The notes beneath the pieces were generated by a model. The model made no database searches, had not been told where the DNA came from, and worked only from the letters and a program-made list of their open reading frames with translations. From positions 695,001-759,000 of the forward strand of contig JAPDFW010000059.1 in assembly GCA_028826165.1 (NCBI GenBank): a stretch of 64,000 nucleotides of DNA, in the 5' to 3' direction. Each line of letters begins with the position of its first letter. The first letter of the stretch is position 1. A program made the translations under genes and the position numbers. Below are positions 20,901 to 33,907 of the stretch, in pieces. This DNA is from Anaeramoeba ignava. Its lineage: Eukaryota > Metamonada > Anaeramoebidae.

Positions 20901-23504
20901 TTTCTTTTAGTTCTTTAATTTCTTTTTGGAATTCTTCAATTTGTTTTTCGTTTGATTTAATTTTTTTTTTCAACTTTCCAATTTTGTTGCTTTTTTTGGA
21001 AATTTTATTCTGCAAATTTTGAATAAGTTTATTTTTTTCTTCAATTTCTGTTTTAAATTTTATTTCGTTTTGTTTTTGTAATTTTTCTTGGTTTTCGTTT
21101 TGCATTAATTTTTTGGAATCATTTTCAAGTTTTTGTTTTAATTGATTTAATTCTTTTTCTTGTTTTGAAAGTAAATATTGTGATTGAATTAATTGATTTT
21201 CTTTTTCTTTCAGTTTTTTTTCTAAATCTTCAATTTGATTTTCTTTTATTTTGAGTTTTTCTTCAATTTCAAATTGAGTATCCTAGTTTAATTTCAATTT
21301 TTAATTTTAATTTTAATAATTTTAATTTTAATAATTTTATTATTTTTATTATTACTTTCATTTCTGGAAGTGTATTTTCTTCTTTTTGGTTATCTCCAAG
21401 GAAATAGTCCATCTAAAAAAAAAGGAAAAAAAAATGAATTTTATTGAACATTTTTATAATCAATTATTTTTCCGATTTTTTTAATTTTAAAATTCATTTA
21501 TAAAATAAAATTAAAATTAAAATTAAAATTAAAATCAAATTAAATATTATAATTTAAATTATAATTAAAATTCATTTTAAAATCAAAATTAAAATTAAAT
21601 ATTAAATATTAAAATTATAATTAATATTAAATATAAAATCAAAATTAAAATTGAAATCAAAATTAAATATTAAAATTATAATTAAAAATTAAAAATACAA
21701 TGGAAGGTTTTTTTTGAAGAGGATGAAGTCTATTTGAAAAAGAATTTTCTTGAATTCTTTCGAGTTCATCATCATAAGCACTTGAATCAGAATCAGAATC
21801 ATGTTCAGAAGGAGATTTATTAAGAGAAGATAATTCAGATTTTTGAGATTGAGTTTGAACTTCAATTTCTTTTTCAGAAAAAAGACCAACAAGTTGTCTT
21901 TTCTCTTCATTTTCATTACTAAAACTTGTTAGAATTACTAATTTAACTTGTTGCGTTTTTCCTTTATATTTTATTGAAAGATCAAACTCGCGAAATTCGG
22001 GTTTTGTACTTGAAACATATTTAGAAATATCAATTGTTATCATTCCAACTTTTATTGCTTTTTTTTTCTTTTTTTTATCTTTTTCATTATCTTTATCTTT
22101 TTCACGCTATTTTGGAATTTATTAATTTAAATTTATTAATTCAAATTTATTAATTCAAATTTATTTATTCAAATTTATTAATTTAAATTTATTAATTTAA
22201 ATTTATTTATTAAAATTTATTCATTCAAATTTATTAATTTAAATTTATTAATTTAAATTTATTCATTCAAATTTATTAATTCAAATTTATTAATTTAAAT
22301 TTATTAATTTAAATTTATTCAAATTCATTTATTCAAATTTATTCATTCAAATTTATTTATTCAAATTTATTTATTCAAATTTATTTATTCAAATTTATTT
22401 ATTCAAATTTATTAATTCAAATTTATTTATGAATTCATTCAAATTTATTTATTTAAATTTATTAATTCAAATTTATTTATTCAAATTTATTTTTCAATAA
22501 AATTTTATAATTTGATTCAAATTTATTTTTATGAATAATTAAATTTTATAATTTGATTGTTAATTTTGAATCATCATTAAATCATAATTTGATTTTTCAA
22601 ATTGTCATTTAATTTTTTAATTATTTTTTTCAATTTTTTATAATTTGATTGTTAATTGATTTCTCAATTAAATTTTTCAATTAAATTTCAATTAAATCTT
22701 AAATTGATTGTTAATTGATTTCTTAATTAATTTTTCAATTAAATCTTAATTTGATTGTTAATTGATTTTTCAATTAATTGTTAATTAATTTTTCAATTAA
22801 ATCTTAATTTGATTGTTAATTGATTTTTCAATTAAATTTTTTCAATTAAATTTCAATTAAATTTCAATTAAATCTTAAATTGATTGTTAATTGATTGTTA
22901 ATTGATTTCTTAATTAATTTTTCAATTAAATCTTAATTTGATTGTTAATTGATTTTTCAATTAAATTTCAATTAATTTTTTTAATTTGATTTTTTAATTA
23001 AATCTTAATTTGATTGTTAATTGATTTTTCAATAAATTTTTCAATTAAATCTTCAATTAAATCTTAATTTGATTGTTAATTAATTTTTCAATAAATTTTT
23101 CAATAAATTGTTAATTGATTGTTAATTGATTTCTTAATTAATTTTTCAATTAAATTTTTCAATTAATTTTTCAATTAAATTTCAATTAAATTTCAATTAA
23201 ATTTTTTTAAATTTAATTTTTAATTAAATTGATTTTTAACGCTTACAAAAAAAACTGATAACTCAAAAGTTTTAGGATCAAGTGTTTGATTCTTTGGTGA
23301 TTCAAAAAATGTTACTAAAGTCGAAAATTGTTGATTCCATTTAACTTCAGAATTTTCTGATAATTTTTCTGTTGTTTGATTTTTTGATTTTTTTCTTTTC
23401 CAAGCAATAAAAACTAAAATATCTTCGTTATTAATTCCAAAAAGAGAAATAATAACAAATGAGAATATTTTCTTTATTTTATTTTTTCCTTGATGTGAAA
23501 GCAT
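17946..23504 (-). CDS. NT-C2, coiled-coil and DIL (dilute) domain protein
   Basis: Exons 23504-23247, 22106-21699, 21412-21356, 21282-18719, 18626-18480 and 18177-17946 give about 1221 aa. Residues 1-135 form an N-terminal C2 (EEIG1/EHBP1 type): KIFSFVIISLFG, ILVFIAWKR, VKWNQQFSTLVTF, then IKVGMITIDISKYV. Residues about 242-840 are a long coiled coil. Residues about 850-1170 are a DIL domain (LMEQLYHIA, SWLLSNVIFLQ, FVNFFKSLVDVFAANFIP, LFKQIFIQLDITILDMIL, CPSLTVSEIIQILSNF). NT-C2 with DIL is a known combination thought to link membranes to the actin or vesicle machinery; DIL is the myosin-V cargo tail domain. No motor domain is present. The 3' end is only 80 bp from the convergent CEP44 stop. 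Confidence 0.85.
18178..18479. repeat. TTAAAA hexanucleotide array in last DIL-gene intron
   Basis: Nearly pure AAATTA units fill the 302-bp intron between exons 18626-18480 and 18177-17946. Confidence 0.9.
22107..23246. repeat. Satellite-filled intron 1 of the NT-C2/DIL gene
   Basis: Two satellites in series: AAATTTATTAATTC/ATTC units (22110-22500), then TTAATTGATTTTTCAATTAAATC-type units (22600-23220). The intron interrupts the C2 domain itself. Confidence 0.85.
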
Positions 23505-23666
23505 TTTTTTTTAAATTAAATTAAATTTTTTTAAAAAGATGAAAAAAAAAAATGAAAAAAAAAATTGAAAAAAAAAAACGTTAAAAAAATTCTTAATCCA
23601 AATTTTTAATTCAAAATTCTTTTAAAAAAAAATTGATTAAAAAAAAAAATAATTCTTAGAAATGTT

Positions 23667-26600
23667 TTAATTCATATTCTTTAATTCTTCTATTCCAAAT
23701 TCTTCATTAATTCTTCTAAATAATAAAATTAATTCACCTCGAATATAAATATTTCTACTTGAAAATAATTGTAAAATTGAAGAATAAAATTCTTTAATAA
23801 TTTTAATAAAAGTTTCTGAACTAAATTCTTGAATAATTTTAATTGTATATAAAATTAAAGGATCCCAAACAACAACTTCATGTTGAGAAAGTCGAGAAAT
23901 CATTTCTTTTTCATTTTCAGTTAAAATTATTTGATCCAAATTAATCTCTTATTTATATTTTTGTAATTCATTTTTTCTTCAATTTTCTTTTCTTGATTTT
24001 TTTTGTGTTTAATTTGATCTATTTTTTGAAAATATAAATCTAAATCGCAAATTCTTTTATACTGTTTTTCCCAAATTTTCGAAAAATTTTTAAAAATTAT
24101 TGATTCTATTAAAGATTGGTCAAAATTCCCAATTGTTTTTTTCTTTAAATAAAAGGAGTTTAAAATATTCAAATAAGTTTGAATTGAAGTTATTTCTTGT
24201 TGATATAAATTTGGAAAATTATTGGATTGATTTTCTTGTTGGGTTTTGTTTATTATAATCCCAGATCTATAAAGTTCAATTCTAAATGGTATATTTTTAT
24301 TAAATGCTTTTGCAGATTTGTAAGATTCTTTGATTTTTTCTAAGAGTTTTATAATGTTTTGTGAGTTTAATTTATCAGCTCCTGAATAAATTAAATCGTT
24401 AGCTGCTTGAATTAGATTTAGTTGTGCAATAAATTTAATTTGAATACTGTATATTTTATTTTGATTTTTTAATTGATTTTTTAATTGATTTTTGATTTTG
24501 ATTTTCATTTTTTAATTCATTTTGATTTTGATTTTGATTTTGATTTTGATTTTGATTTTGATTTTCATTTTTTAATTGATTTTGAATTTTTTTGATTTTG
24601 ATTTTGAATTTTGATTTTTAATTGATTTTGATTTTGATTTTGATTTTGATTTTGATTTTCATTTTTTGATTGATTTTGATTTTGATTTTGATTTTGATTT
24701 TGATTTTGATTTTGATTTTGATTTTGATTTTGATTTTGATTTTCATTTTTTAATTGATTTTCATTTTGATTTTGATTTTGATTTTGATTTTGATTTTGAT
24801 TTTGATTTTGATTTTCATTTTCATTTTTTAATTGATTTTCATTTTTTAATTGATTTTCATTTTGATTTTGATTTTGATTTTGATTTTGATTTTTTAATTC
24901 ATTTTTAATTCATCTTTTAATTCATCTTTTAATTCATCTTTTAATTCATCTTTTAATTCATCTTTTAATTCATCTTTTTGCAATATTAAAATAACTTTTT
25001 CTATCACTTCATTAACTACTTCTTGTGAAATTCTTCTTGTTTCAGTAATATTCTCATTGTTGATATCCTCCAAATTATATTCATTTATCTCAAAACTCTT
25101 TTCTTTTTTAATTAAAACATTAGAAATAACTGAAGAAATTGTTTCTTTTGCAAAAAATTTAGTGAAAGATTGAATATTTTGAAAGTTTAATCGAGAACCT
25201 AAATCATGTTTTTTATTCCATTTTTTCAAATTAGAAATAGTAAAATCAGATACACGAAGAATTGTCAAATCCAATAATTCAATCAAAAATCTGCAAATCC
25301 AATTCATAATCCCGGTTGAAAAAGTGGAGCTTTTCTTTTTAATTAGATTAATTAAAGATGATACACTCGCAGTTACTAATCTTCCTTCTGTGTGCTTGAA
25401 TATCAAAGTTTTGATAAGTTCGAAATATTGAGTCAAAAGAAATGAAATACTTTCAAAAGAGCTTATAAACAATTCACCAACATTTTCAATCAATTTTATG
25501 CATGTGGTTTCAATCCAATCAATTCTTGATTTTGTTAGCATTTCAACAATATTTGATTCGTCATATTTAAAAAGAGGGAAAATTATTGATTGGAAAATTG
25601 TTTTCCATGTTTCAACTGAAAATAAAGTGGCATTCTTTCTTAAAATTTCAAAAAGTATTTGCTGTGTTTTGTTTCGGATCTGCATGTTTGTTGAAATATT
25701 AGTTATTATTTTGAACATTCCCTCAAGTAGAGTCAGCCATAATTGAGATGATCCATAATCAATATACTTGTTGTCATTTTCAGTGGAATTTTGATAAATC
25801 AAGATAAGACTTTCAGAAATTAATTGGAATAAGTTTATCGATTCTAATGCAACTTGAATATCGACCTGATTTTGTGAAAAGAAAGTTAGTGTGATAATCA
25901 AATCGGAAAAAAATTTCTCTCCAAGTAAAAGTTCTAGGTATTTCTGCGCAATCATCTTTAAAACTTCGGAAGCTATTTTAATCACAGATTCTGTATCGAG
26001 AGAAGCGGATTGCAAAACCATAAAAACAGCTTTCCATCCGCTTCGAATGTTTTGCGAACTTGCACCAATAATTTTCTCAATACTTTCAATTGCATAATTT
26101 CTCATTTCTTCACTTTCTTGATTGGAAACAATATAATTAAAGGGAAGCAACACTTCCTGTTGGAAATGATAGTTTGCCAATTCGTCTTTTTCTAAAAACT
26201 TTGTTGATAATTGTCTTAAGCTATTTATTGCAAGCATTGAAACTCTGATGTCTTCATGGCATCCAATTTCATTCAGATGCTTTGATATATGATTCCATAT
26301 CTTCTTCCAAGTGATTCGAATTCTGAACATGTTGTAATATCCCACATCCATTAGCTTTTGTAAAGAAAATAATCTTGGTTCAGGTTTTGATCCAATTTCA
26401 ATAGCACTTAATTTGCACAAATCCATTACAAAATGAATTATTGCTTCATCATTCAATTTTGGTGTGTTTGTAAATACTCTTTCCACTGATGAATGATCAA
26501 TTTGGGTAAAGAGATTTCGTGAATTGATTTCTTCAAGTAATTTTCTATTTATTCCTGCTGATTTTTGGATTGAAGAACTATTTCCAAATAATTTTAAAAG

Positions 26601-29600
26601 AAAAAAAAAATTTAATTAAGAAAATCCATTGTTTTTTGACTTACTTTTCAGATTCGCTCATTAATAAATTGGTTGTTCTTGATTCTCTTAAATTATTAGA
26701 ATTTGATGCAATTTCTCGAAATTGTTCAAGTTGAGAAATTGATTTCAAAATTTCAAACCAACTATCTTGAAGATAATTTCCATCTAAAACAAAAACAAAA
26801 ACAAAAACAAACACAAACACAAACAACAATTAATTTAAATTTGCTTGTCTTTTTGCTTTTGAATATCAAACCAGAATTGGCAACTCTAATCAGTGTTTTA
26901 ATCGAGTAAATATTCTTTGTTTTGATTTCAGCTGTATTTCTTAACAAAGTAAAGCCTGTTAAACAGCTCACAAAAATACTTCTTTCAAGATCCATATAAA
27001 ATGTTCCTGCAATTTTAATTGCATAACGAATTCCATAGAGGCATTCTCGAATAATTTTTTTGACAGAAGCTTCCTCCAAAATGGATGAAAAAGAAGAAAG
27101 TAAATCTCTCCAAGAAGTTTCAAACATTGGTCTTGCATGAGCAACATGAGTAGCTGTGTAAAACAAAGGGTCATTGAATAATTTTTCGTTATGAAAGAGT
27201 TTTTGAGATTTTGTAATCATTTTTTCACTTTCCTCCATAAATAATTGAATTTTTTGTTTTGGAGTCAAAAATTCTAAGAAAACAAAACAAACAAATCAAA
27301 TCAAATCAAATTAAAATAATAAGAAGAATATTGTTTGTTTGTTTGTTTGTTTGTTTTTTGGAATGAATATAATAATAATGATAATAATTTACCATCTCTT
27401 TGAGATAAATTAAATTCTTCTTTGTCTCCATCCATTTTCATTTCTATTGAAATTACATCATCATAAATTGAACAAAGAAATTCTGGTGGGAGATCGTTTC
27501 CAGAATCAATTCCTCGATTATTAGAAATAAACTCTTCTTTAGTCATTTTTGTTTTGATTCCTGGATTATGAGCATCTGTATGGAGCATTATTACTGCATA
27601 AGCTAAAACATATGCAGTATCTGCACTTGAAAAAATATTTGGATTATTTTCATAAAATTTTTCCGAAAATTTTTCCATAATTCTGTCAATTTTTTGTGAT
27701 TCTCCAGGTAAACGAAATCCTGATAAAAAATATCTTAAAGCGCTATAAAAATTTTGTTGTGAAAAATCCATTGTATCAACCCAATGATGCAAAACTTGCA
27801 AACATATTGGGTCTGGATCTCCTAAATATTCTCCAATTTTGGATTTTTTTAATTCTTCAGTGTTTTTCAGAAATTTTGTAATTTCTTGAACATTATTTTG
27901 GAGGTAATTGCTTTCAATGAGAAATTCAATTCCCTTGAAAAATATAAATTCAATATAAATTTTAATTTTAATTTTGAATTTTAATTTTTAATTTTTACTT
28001 TTTTGGGTGATTTGTTAAAGATCTCAATTCCTTGTTCAAAAATTTTCTTTACTTCAAGTTGCTTTTCAAGTGTCTCAGGTGATTTTACATTTAATTTGAT
28101 GCTTTCTTGGTTATCTTTTAACACTCTTAAACAATATGATGATATCCTTGTGATTGAAGAACGTTTAAAATTTTCTACATTGCTTTTTTTGGAGTTATTT
28201 TTTCGATTCAAAAAAGGAGATTCAATCAATAATTTATTTGTTTCATTTTTTTCATCGAAATCAATTGATTTTTCCGTTTGAAGATCAAGTTCAGAAAATT
28301 CTTCATCGCTTTGAGAAGGGTCTGTAACAACTTTTGAAATATTTCCAGAAGAAAGAATATGCTCCGAAATGAGTTTCTGTTCAACCTCATCGATTTCATG
28401 GAAATCTCCACACCAAAGCATAATAGATTTAGTAACCGTATAGAGAATTCTGAGAGATAATCTTCTTAATACTCCATACTGATCAAGTGATATCCAACTT
28501 TCCATTGATGGTTTATAAACTTCGCGTGATATTTTGGATACTGTTTGAATTAATCTTTCAAAAATTGCAGATGAATTTGATTTTGTTCCACAATCATAAT
28601 TGACAAAAATATCAACAATATTTTGTGGATCTCGACTCAATTTCAAAAATGTTGATAAAACATATCCTCTTTGTTGATAAATACTATGCTTGCTTTCAAG
28701 AATAAGCAAGAAATTATTGAATAAAACTCCAATCTCGTTCTTTTAAAAAAAATAAAATTATAAATATATAAATAAATATAAAAATATAAATATAAATGTA
28801 CTTTCAAATAATATTTGAAATTAATAAAAAGCGAGTAAAAAATTGAGTGAACTAAACGGAATATTTGAGGGGAAGGAGAAACCCCGTTTTTTACAAGAGA
28901 AATACAAAGATCTTTTTTAATGGCGAGAATGAAATCTTGAGAAGATTTGATTTCTTTGTTGCTTTTTTGTATCATTTGTTCTAATAATTCTAAAGATAAT
29001 ATTGTTCCTCTAAGAGAATTTTTGATTTTTTTCAAGGATTCATTTGAGAGAAGAGTAAGAATATAACTAGCATCAGAACATTCTAATGGACTGAATGGTT
29101 TTTCTTTTGTTTCATTGCTTTCACTGCTTAAATTTATTGTTTCTGTATATTCCACATCTTCAATATTTTCATTTTGTTTTTCATTTTCATTTTCATTATT
29201 TTCATTATTTTCATTATTTTCATTTTGTTTTTCATTTCCATTATTTTTATTTTTTTCTTCAGGATTCCCAATTATAATATTTATTAATTGTATTAAAATT
29301 CCTTTTGAAGTTTGTTGATTATTTTCACTTTTGGATTTGATATAAACATGGAAAATGGATTTGATAATTTCTTGTAAATTATCACCATAAATTAAGTCTT
29401 TTTTATCAATAACAATTTGAAATAAAATCTAAATGATGTGATTAAAAAAAAAAAGCAAAAATTGAATAAAAAAAATAAATAAAATTACTTGAATTGAAAT
29501 TAATTTTATTGTTTCATCAGGCAAATTAGAACATTGAGTAACATCTTTAACTACTATATCTATTATTGTTTTATTTTTGTTTTCGGGAATTTCAATATTT

Positions 29601-30104
29601 TTTCTGAAATATCGATAACTAGCCATTTTCTAATATGAAGTAAATATTTATTAATTGAATTAATTGAATTATTTTTTATTGTTTTTTTTTTACTTCAATT
29701 GCAGTTAAAGATGATAAAATGAATTTTGTTTTCTTTGTTAAAATTGCTTCATGAAAAGGACGAAATAATATAAAATTTGTTTCAATATTTTCAATATTTT
29801 TCACATTTTCATCATTTTGTGTTTTTTTTCTGAAAAGAATTAAAAAAAACGTATTTAAATTTTTTTTTAAAATTTTTTTTAAAATTTTTTTACATATTTT
29901 CTTTGAGATAATCTTTTTTTTTTTTTTTTAATAAATAAAATTAAAATGAATTAAATTTAAATTTAAATGAATTATGTCAAATTAGTTTTGTGAAGTTTAA
30001 ATACTTAGACTTTGCTGACAAGTTTCTTTTAAATGTCTAAATTTTTTTGATTTGCCACATTTATCTTTAATATAATTTAAAGATCGTTCCAAAAACACAA
30101 ACAT
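23667..30104 (-). CDS. BIG-type Sec7 ARF guanine nucleotide exchange factor
   Basis: Exons 30104-30005, 29912-29894 (19 nt), 29829-29694, 29629-29489, 29428-28802, 28739-27999, 27933-27393, 27273-26872, 26783-26645 and 26577 onward to 23667; about 1900 aa. The N-terminus has DCB and HUS regions (PSPQIFRLVHSIFYSLFINF; RLSLRILYTVTK). The Sec7 domain (about residues 590-775) has FRLPGESQKIDRIMEKF, whose Glu (about 666) is the catalytic finger, and YVLAYAVIMLHTDAHNP. Helical HDS repeats follow, ending in LNLIQAANDLIY typical of BIG C-termini. BIG proteins activate ARF at the trans-Golgi or endosomes. The last exon contains DELKDELK and NQNQ runs (24515-24985) with several apparent 1-bp frame breaks (T-run 24902-24906, T-run 24489-24493, and near 23945), so the 3' third is disrupted as sequenced. 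Confidence 0.85.
24515..24985 (-). repeat. Coding CAAAAT/GATGAATTAAAA repeat in the Sec7 gene
   Basis: On the minus strand it reads DELK units and then Asn-Gln dipeptides with NENQLK interruptions. No GT donor exists that could remove it as an intron, so it is taken as coding. Confidence 0.7.
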
Positions 30105-30274
30105 TTAAAACAAAACAAAACAAAACAAAAACAAAAGCAAAAAATAAAAACAAAAGAGAAAAAAGAGAAAAATGAAAAATTTTTTTTTATTTATAAAAAT
30201 TTTCATCAACAAAACAATAAAAATAATTTTAAACAAAATAATAAAAACAATTTTTAATTTGAATTTTTTAAATT

Positions 30275-31336
30275 GATTTTGATTTTGATTTTGATTTTGA
30301 TTTTGATTTTGATTTTGATTTTGATTTTGATTTTGATTTTGATTTTGATTTTGATTTTGATTTTGATTTTGATTTTGATTTTGATTTTGATATTGATTTG
30401 ATTTTGATTTTGATTTTGATTTTGATTTTGAATTTGATTTTGATTTTGATTTTGATTTTGATTTTGATATTGATTTTGATTTTGATTTTGATTTTGAATT
30501 TGATTTGAATTTGATTTTTGATTTTGAATTGATTTTGATTTTGATTTTGATTTTTTGATTTTTGATTTTTGATTTTGATTTTGATTTTGATTTTGATTTT
30601 GGATTTGATTTTGATTTTGATTTTGATTTTGATTTGATTTTTGATTTTGATTTGATTTTGATTTTGATTTTTGATTTTGATTTTGATTTTGATTTTGATT
30701 TTGATTTTGATTTTAATTTTGATTTTGATTTTAATTTTGATTTTAATTTTGATTTTCATTTTGATTTTGATTTTGATTTTGATTTTGATTTTGATTTTGA
30801 TTTTGATTTTGATTTTGAATTGAAATTGATTTTGATTTTGATTTTGATTTTTTAATTGATTTTGATTTTGATATTGATTTTGATTTTGATTTTGATTTTG
30901 AATTTGATTTTGATTTGATTTGAAATTGAAATTGAAATTGATTTTGATTTTGATTTTGATTTTGATTTTGATTTGAAATTGAATTTTGATTTTGATTATT
31001 TTTCTTTTTCGTTTTCTTTTTTATTTTCGTTTTGAATTTGATTTTGATTTTGAATTTGATTTTGATTTTGATATTGATTTTGAATTTGATTTTGAATTTG
31101 ATTTGATTTGATTTGATTTTGATTTTGATTTTGATTATTTTTCTTTTTCGTTTTCTTTTTTATTTTCGTTTTGATCTTGATTTTGATTTTGATTTTGATT
31201 TTGATTTTGATTTTGATTTTGATTTTGAATTTGATTTTGATTTTGAAATTGAAATTGATTTTGATTTTGATTTTAATTTTGATTTTGATATTGATTTTGA
31301 TTTGAAATTGAATTTTGATTTTAATTTTGATTTTGA
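30275..31336. repeat. GATTTT hexanucleotide satellite between Sec7 and syntaxin genes
   Basis: About 1.1 kb of GATTTT units with GAAATT and GATATT variants. It holds two partial copies of the syntaxin-17 gene tail (30994-31035 and 31133-31175). Frames encoding Lys-Ile or Asp-Phe dipeptides are shadows. Confidence 0.85.
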
Positions 31337-32865
31337 TTATTTTTCTTTTTCGTTTTCTTTTTCTTTTTTATTTTCGTTTTGATTTTGAATTTGGTTTTGA
31401 TTTTGATTTTGCTCTTCAAGAATTTCGTGAGTTGAATCTTTTTGAACATTTCTTAAACCCCAACCAATCCAAGCACCAAGACCTGTAAAAGTAGCACCAC
31501 TTAAATAACTACCAGTTTTAAAACCAGCTAAAGATCCACCAACTCCACCAAAAATACCACCAATAATAGCGCCAATAATTGGAAAACTAGCAGCTTTTAA
31601 AAATGAAGCCTTTAAAAAATTAAAAATAAAAAAAAGCAAATAAAATGAGAACAAAAATGAGAACAAAATAAAATAAAGTAAATAAATACTTTTCCAAGTT
31701 CGTTTTTTCCTTCTTCAATCAAATTATCTGTTGTATTTATATTTTTTTCAACTATTTTTAAATTTTCATTTTGGTTATTAATTAAAACTCCAACTTCTTT
31801 ATAAAGTTCCATTAATTCTATTAAATCTGGTTGTAACTTTTCAATTTCTTTCTTTCTTTCTTCAAATTTTTCATTTTCATTTTTATTTTCATTTTCATAA
31901 ATTAAAAGATTTTCTTGTAAATTTCCAAAATCTATATCAATTTTATTTGAATCATTATTTTGATTTTGATTTTGATTTTGATTTTCAATTTGAATTTGAT
32001 TTTGAATTTGATTTTGATTTTCAATTTGATTTTGATTTTGATTTTGATTTTTTAATTGATTTTGATTTTGATTTTTTAATTGATTTTGATTTTGATTTTG
32101 AATTTGATTTTGATTTTGATTTTGATTTTCATTTTTTAATTGATTTTGATTTTTTAATTGATTTTGATTTTGATTTTCAATTTGATTTTTTAATTGGTTT
32201 TGATTTTGATTTTCAATTTGATTTTCAATTTGATTTGAATTATTTTTTTTTTGTTCTTCATCTTCATCTTCATCTTCATCTTCATCTTCTTTTAGATATA
32301 ACATTTGAAAAGAATCAGAATCATCAACTGATATTTCTTTTATTTGAATATTTTCTTGATTAAAAATATGATTAGAAATATAATTTAAAAATTGTAATTT
32401 TAATTTTGTAAATTTTTGTAAATAAATATCCATTTCTTTGTCAAAATCAGTTGATTCTTTATTTTTTTCTTGTTCTGAATAATAATTTTCTAAGAAAAAA
32501 GTTTCACAATCTCTAATTACATCTTGAATAAGTAATTTTTTTACTAAAAATTCATTCATTTTCTTTTCATTTTTCTTTAAAAATAAAATGAATAAAAATA
32601 AAAAATTAATTAAAAAAAAAAGAAAAAATTTCGGAAAAAATTTTTAAAAGTAAAAAAAGATACAATTGATTCAAATAAATCAGAAAATTTATTCAAGAAA
32701 CGAATGACTCTTGATTTCTTTTGTTCTTCAGTTACTATTATGTTGTAAAAAAAAATAATTAAAATTAAAAATTAAAAATTAAAAATTAATTAAGATTTTT
32801 TTAATTAAACCTAATAAAAGATCTGGTTCTGAATTTTCTGGTATTAAATAATCTTTAAATGACAT
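31337..32865 (-). CDS. STX17: Syntaxin 17-like Qa-SNARE
   Basis: Exons 32865-32811, 32734-32664, 32574-31690 and 31609-31337 give about 427 aa. The N-terminal region is helical (Habc-like). An Asn/Gln linker follows, then a SNARE motif at about residues 283-337 (LMELYKEVGVLINNQNENL...EEGKNELGK) with Q310 as the probable ionic-layer glutamine. The next residues are AASFPIIGAIIGGIFGG...GSLAGFKTG, a glycine-zipper hairpin of two short membrane helices. That hairpin is diagnostic of STX17, which mediates autophagosome-lysosome fusion. The tail EEQNQNQ...KEKENEKEK enters the GATTTT satellite. Exon 1-2 borders are inferred from in-frame GT/AG sites. Confidence 0.85.
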
Positions 32866-33112
32866 TTTTAAACAATAATAAAAATATTGAAACAAAATAA
32901 AAAAAAGAAAGAAAAAAAATGAAAAAACGATTTTTGAAAAATTTTTTTTTAGATTGAATTAACCAACAAATTTTTGAAAGAAGTTTTAAAAAAAAAAAAT
33001 GGAAAAAATTTGTAACATAATTGAATCTTTTTCAAAAAAAAAAAATATTATTGTTTCCTCAATAAAATCAATAAAATCAATAAAATCAATAAAATCAATT
33101 AAATCAATAAAA

Positions 33113-33673
33113 TCAATTATTTTCGTTTTCATTTTCATCTTCTCTTTCATTAGCATTTTCACATTCATCAATCCATTTATGATAAACATCAATTGGTTCA
33201 GAAAGATCTAAAATTAAAATTAAAATTAAAATTAAATTAAAATTAAAATTCAAATCTAAATTAAAATTAAAATTAAAATTAAAATTAAAATTAAAAATAA
33301 AATTCAAATCAAAATTAAAATTAAAATTAAAATTAAAATTAAAATTAAAATTAAAATTAAAATTAAAATTAGAATTAAAATTAAAATTAAAATTAAAATT
33401 AAAATTAAAATTAAAATTAAAATTAAAATTAAAATTAATATTAAAATAAAAATTAAAATTTGGATTGAATTCTAAAGATATACTATCAATATCCATTTTG
33501 AAAGAAGCTTCACAAACTGAACAAAGAAGTTCTGCTATTTTTCTTTGTCGATCTATTTGAACTGTAACTGTTGATTTATGACAACAAAAAGGACAATCAA
33601 AAATTTTTTCTATTGGACGTGAATAATAACTTTTCTTTTTTTTTGGTGCTTTTCTTGCTTTTCTTCTACCCAT
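33113..33673 (-). CDS. ELOF1: Transcription elongation factor ELOF1
   Basis: Exon 1 is 33673-33484 and exon 2 is 33207-33113 (phase 1), giving 94 aa. It starts MGRRKARKAPKKKK, the basic N-terminus of the Elf1 family. The zinc ribbon is DCPFCCHKS and LCSVCEASF. Splicing gives FKMDID-N-LSEPIDVYHKWIDEC, aligned residue for residue with known ELOF1. The factor binds RNA polymerase II and helps passage through nucleosomes and transcription-coupled repair. The 276-bp intron is an AATTTT/AATTAA array. The acidic Glu/Asn tail is an addition. Confidence 0.93.
   Translation of the reverse strand: MGRRKARKAPKKKKSYYSRPIEKIFDCPFCCHKSTVTVQIDRQRKIAELLCSVCEASFKMDIDSISLEFNPNFNFYFNINFNFNFNFNFNFNFNFNFNFNSNFNFNFNFNFNFNFNFNFNFDLNFIFNFNFNFNFNFNLDLNFNFNLILILILILDLSEPIDVYHKWIDECENANEREDENENENN
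33208..33483. repeat. TTAAAA array, ELOF1 intron
   Basis: Hexanucleotide repeat filling the intron. It stays open in the preceding frame (Asn-Phe repeats), so read-through would give a false long protein. Confidence 0.85.
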
Positions 33674-33907
33674 TTTTAATAATTATAAATATAAATATAA
33701 ATATAATTATAAATTTTTTTTTCTTTTTTTTTTTGAACGTTAGAAATTTTAGTTGTTGTTTTAAAAAAAAATAAATGAAAAATGAAAAATGAAAATTTTG
33801 TTTTTTTGTTTTTTTTAATTAAAAAAAAAAGAAAAAAAAATTTGTTTGAAAAAAAAAATCATAAAAAAAAAAAATCCAAACAAGACTCAATAAGAAAGAT
33901 TTGATAA

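Noticed and set aside
23667-24510. Reassigned stop codon (TAA read as Gln or Glu) to explain breaks in the Sec7 gene
   Set aside because: TAA, TGA and TAG all terminate well-aligned genes in this window, and the breaks are frame shifts, not in-frame stops.
30268-31382. Long frames of alternating Lys-Ile, Asp-Phe or Leu-Ile residues
   Set aside because: They are translations of the GATTTT satellite in several frames on both strands; no domain, no start context, no splice logic.
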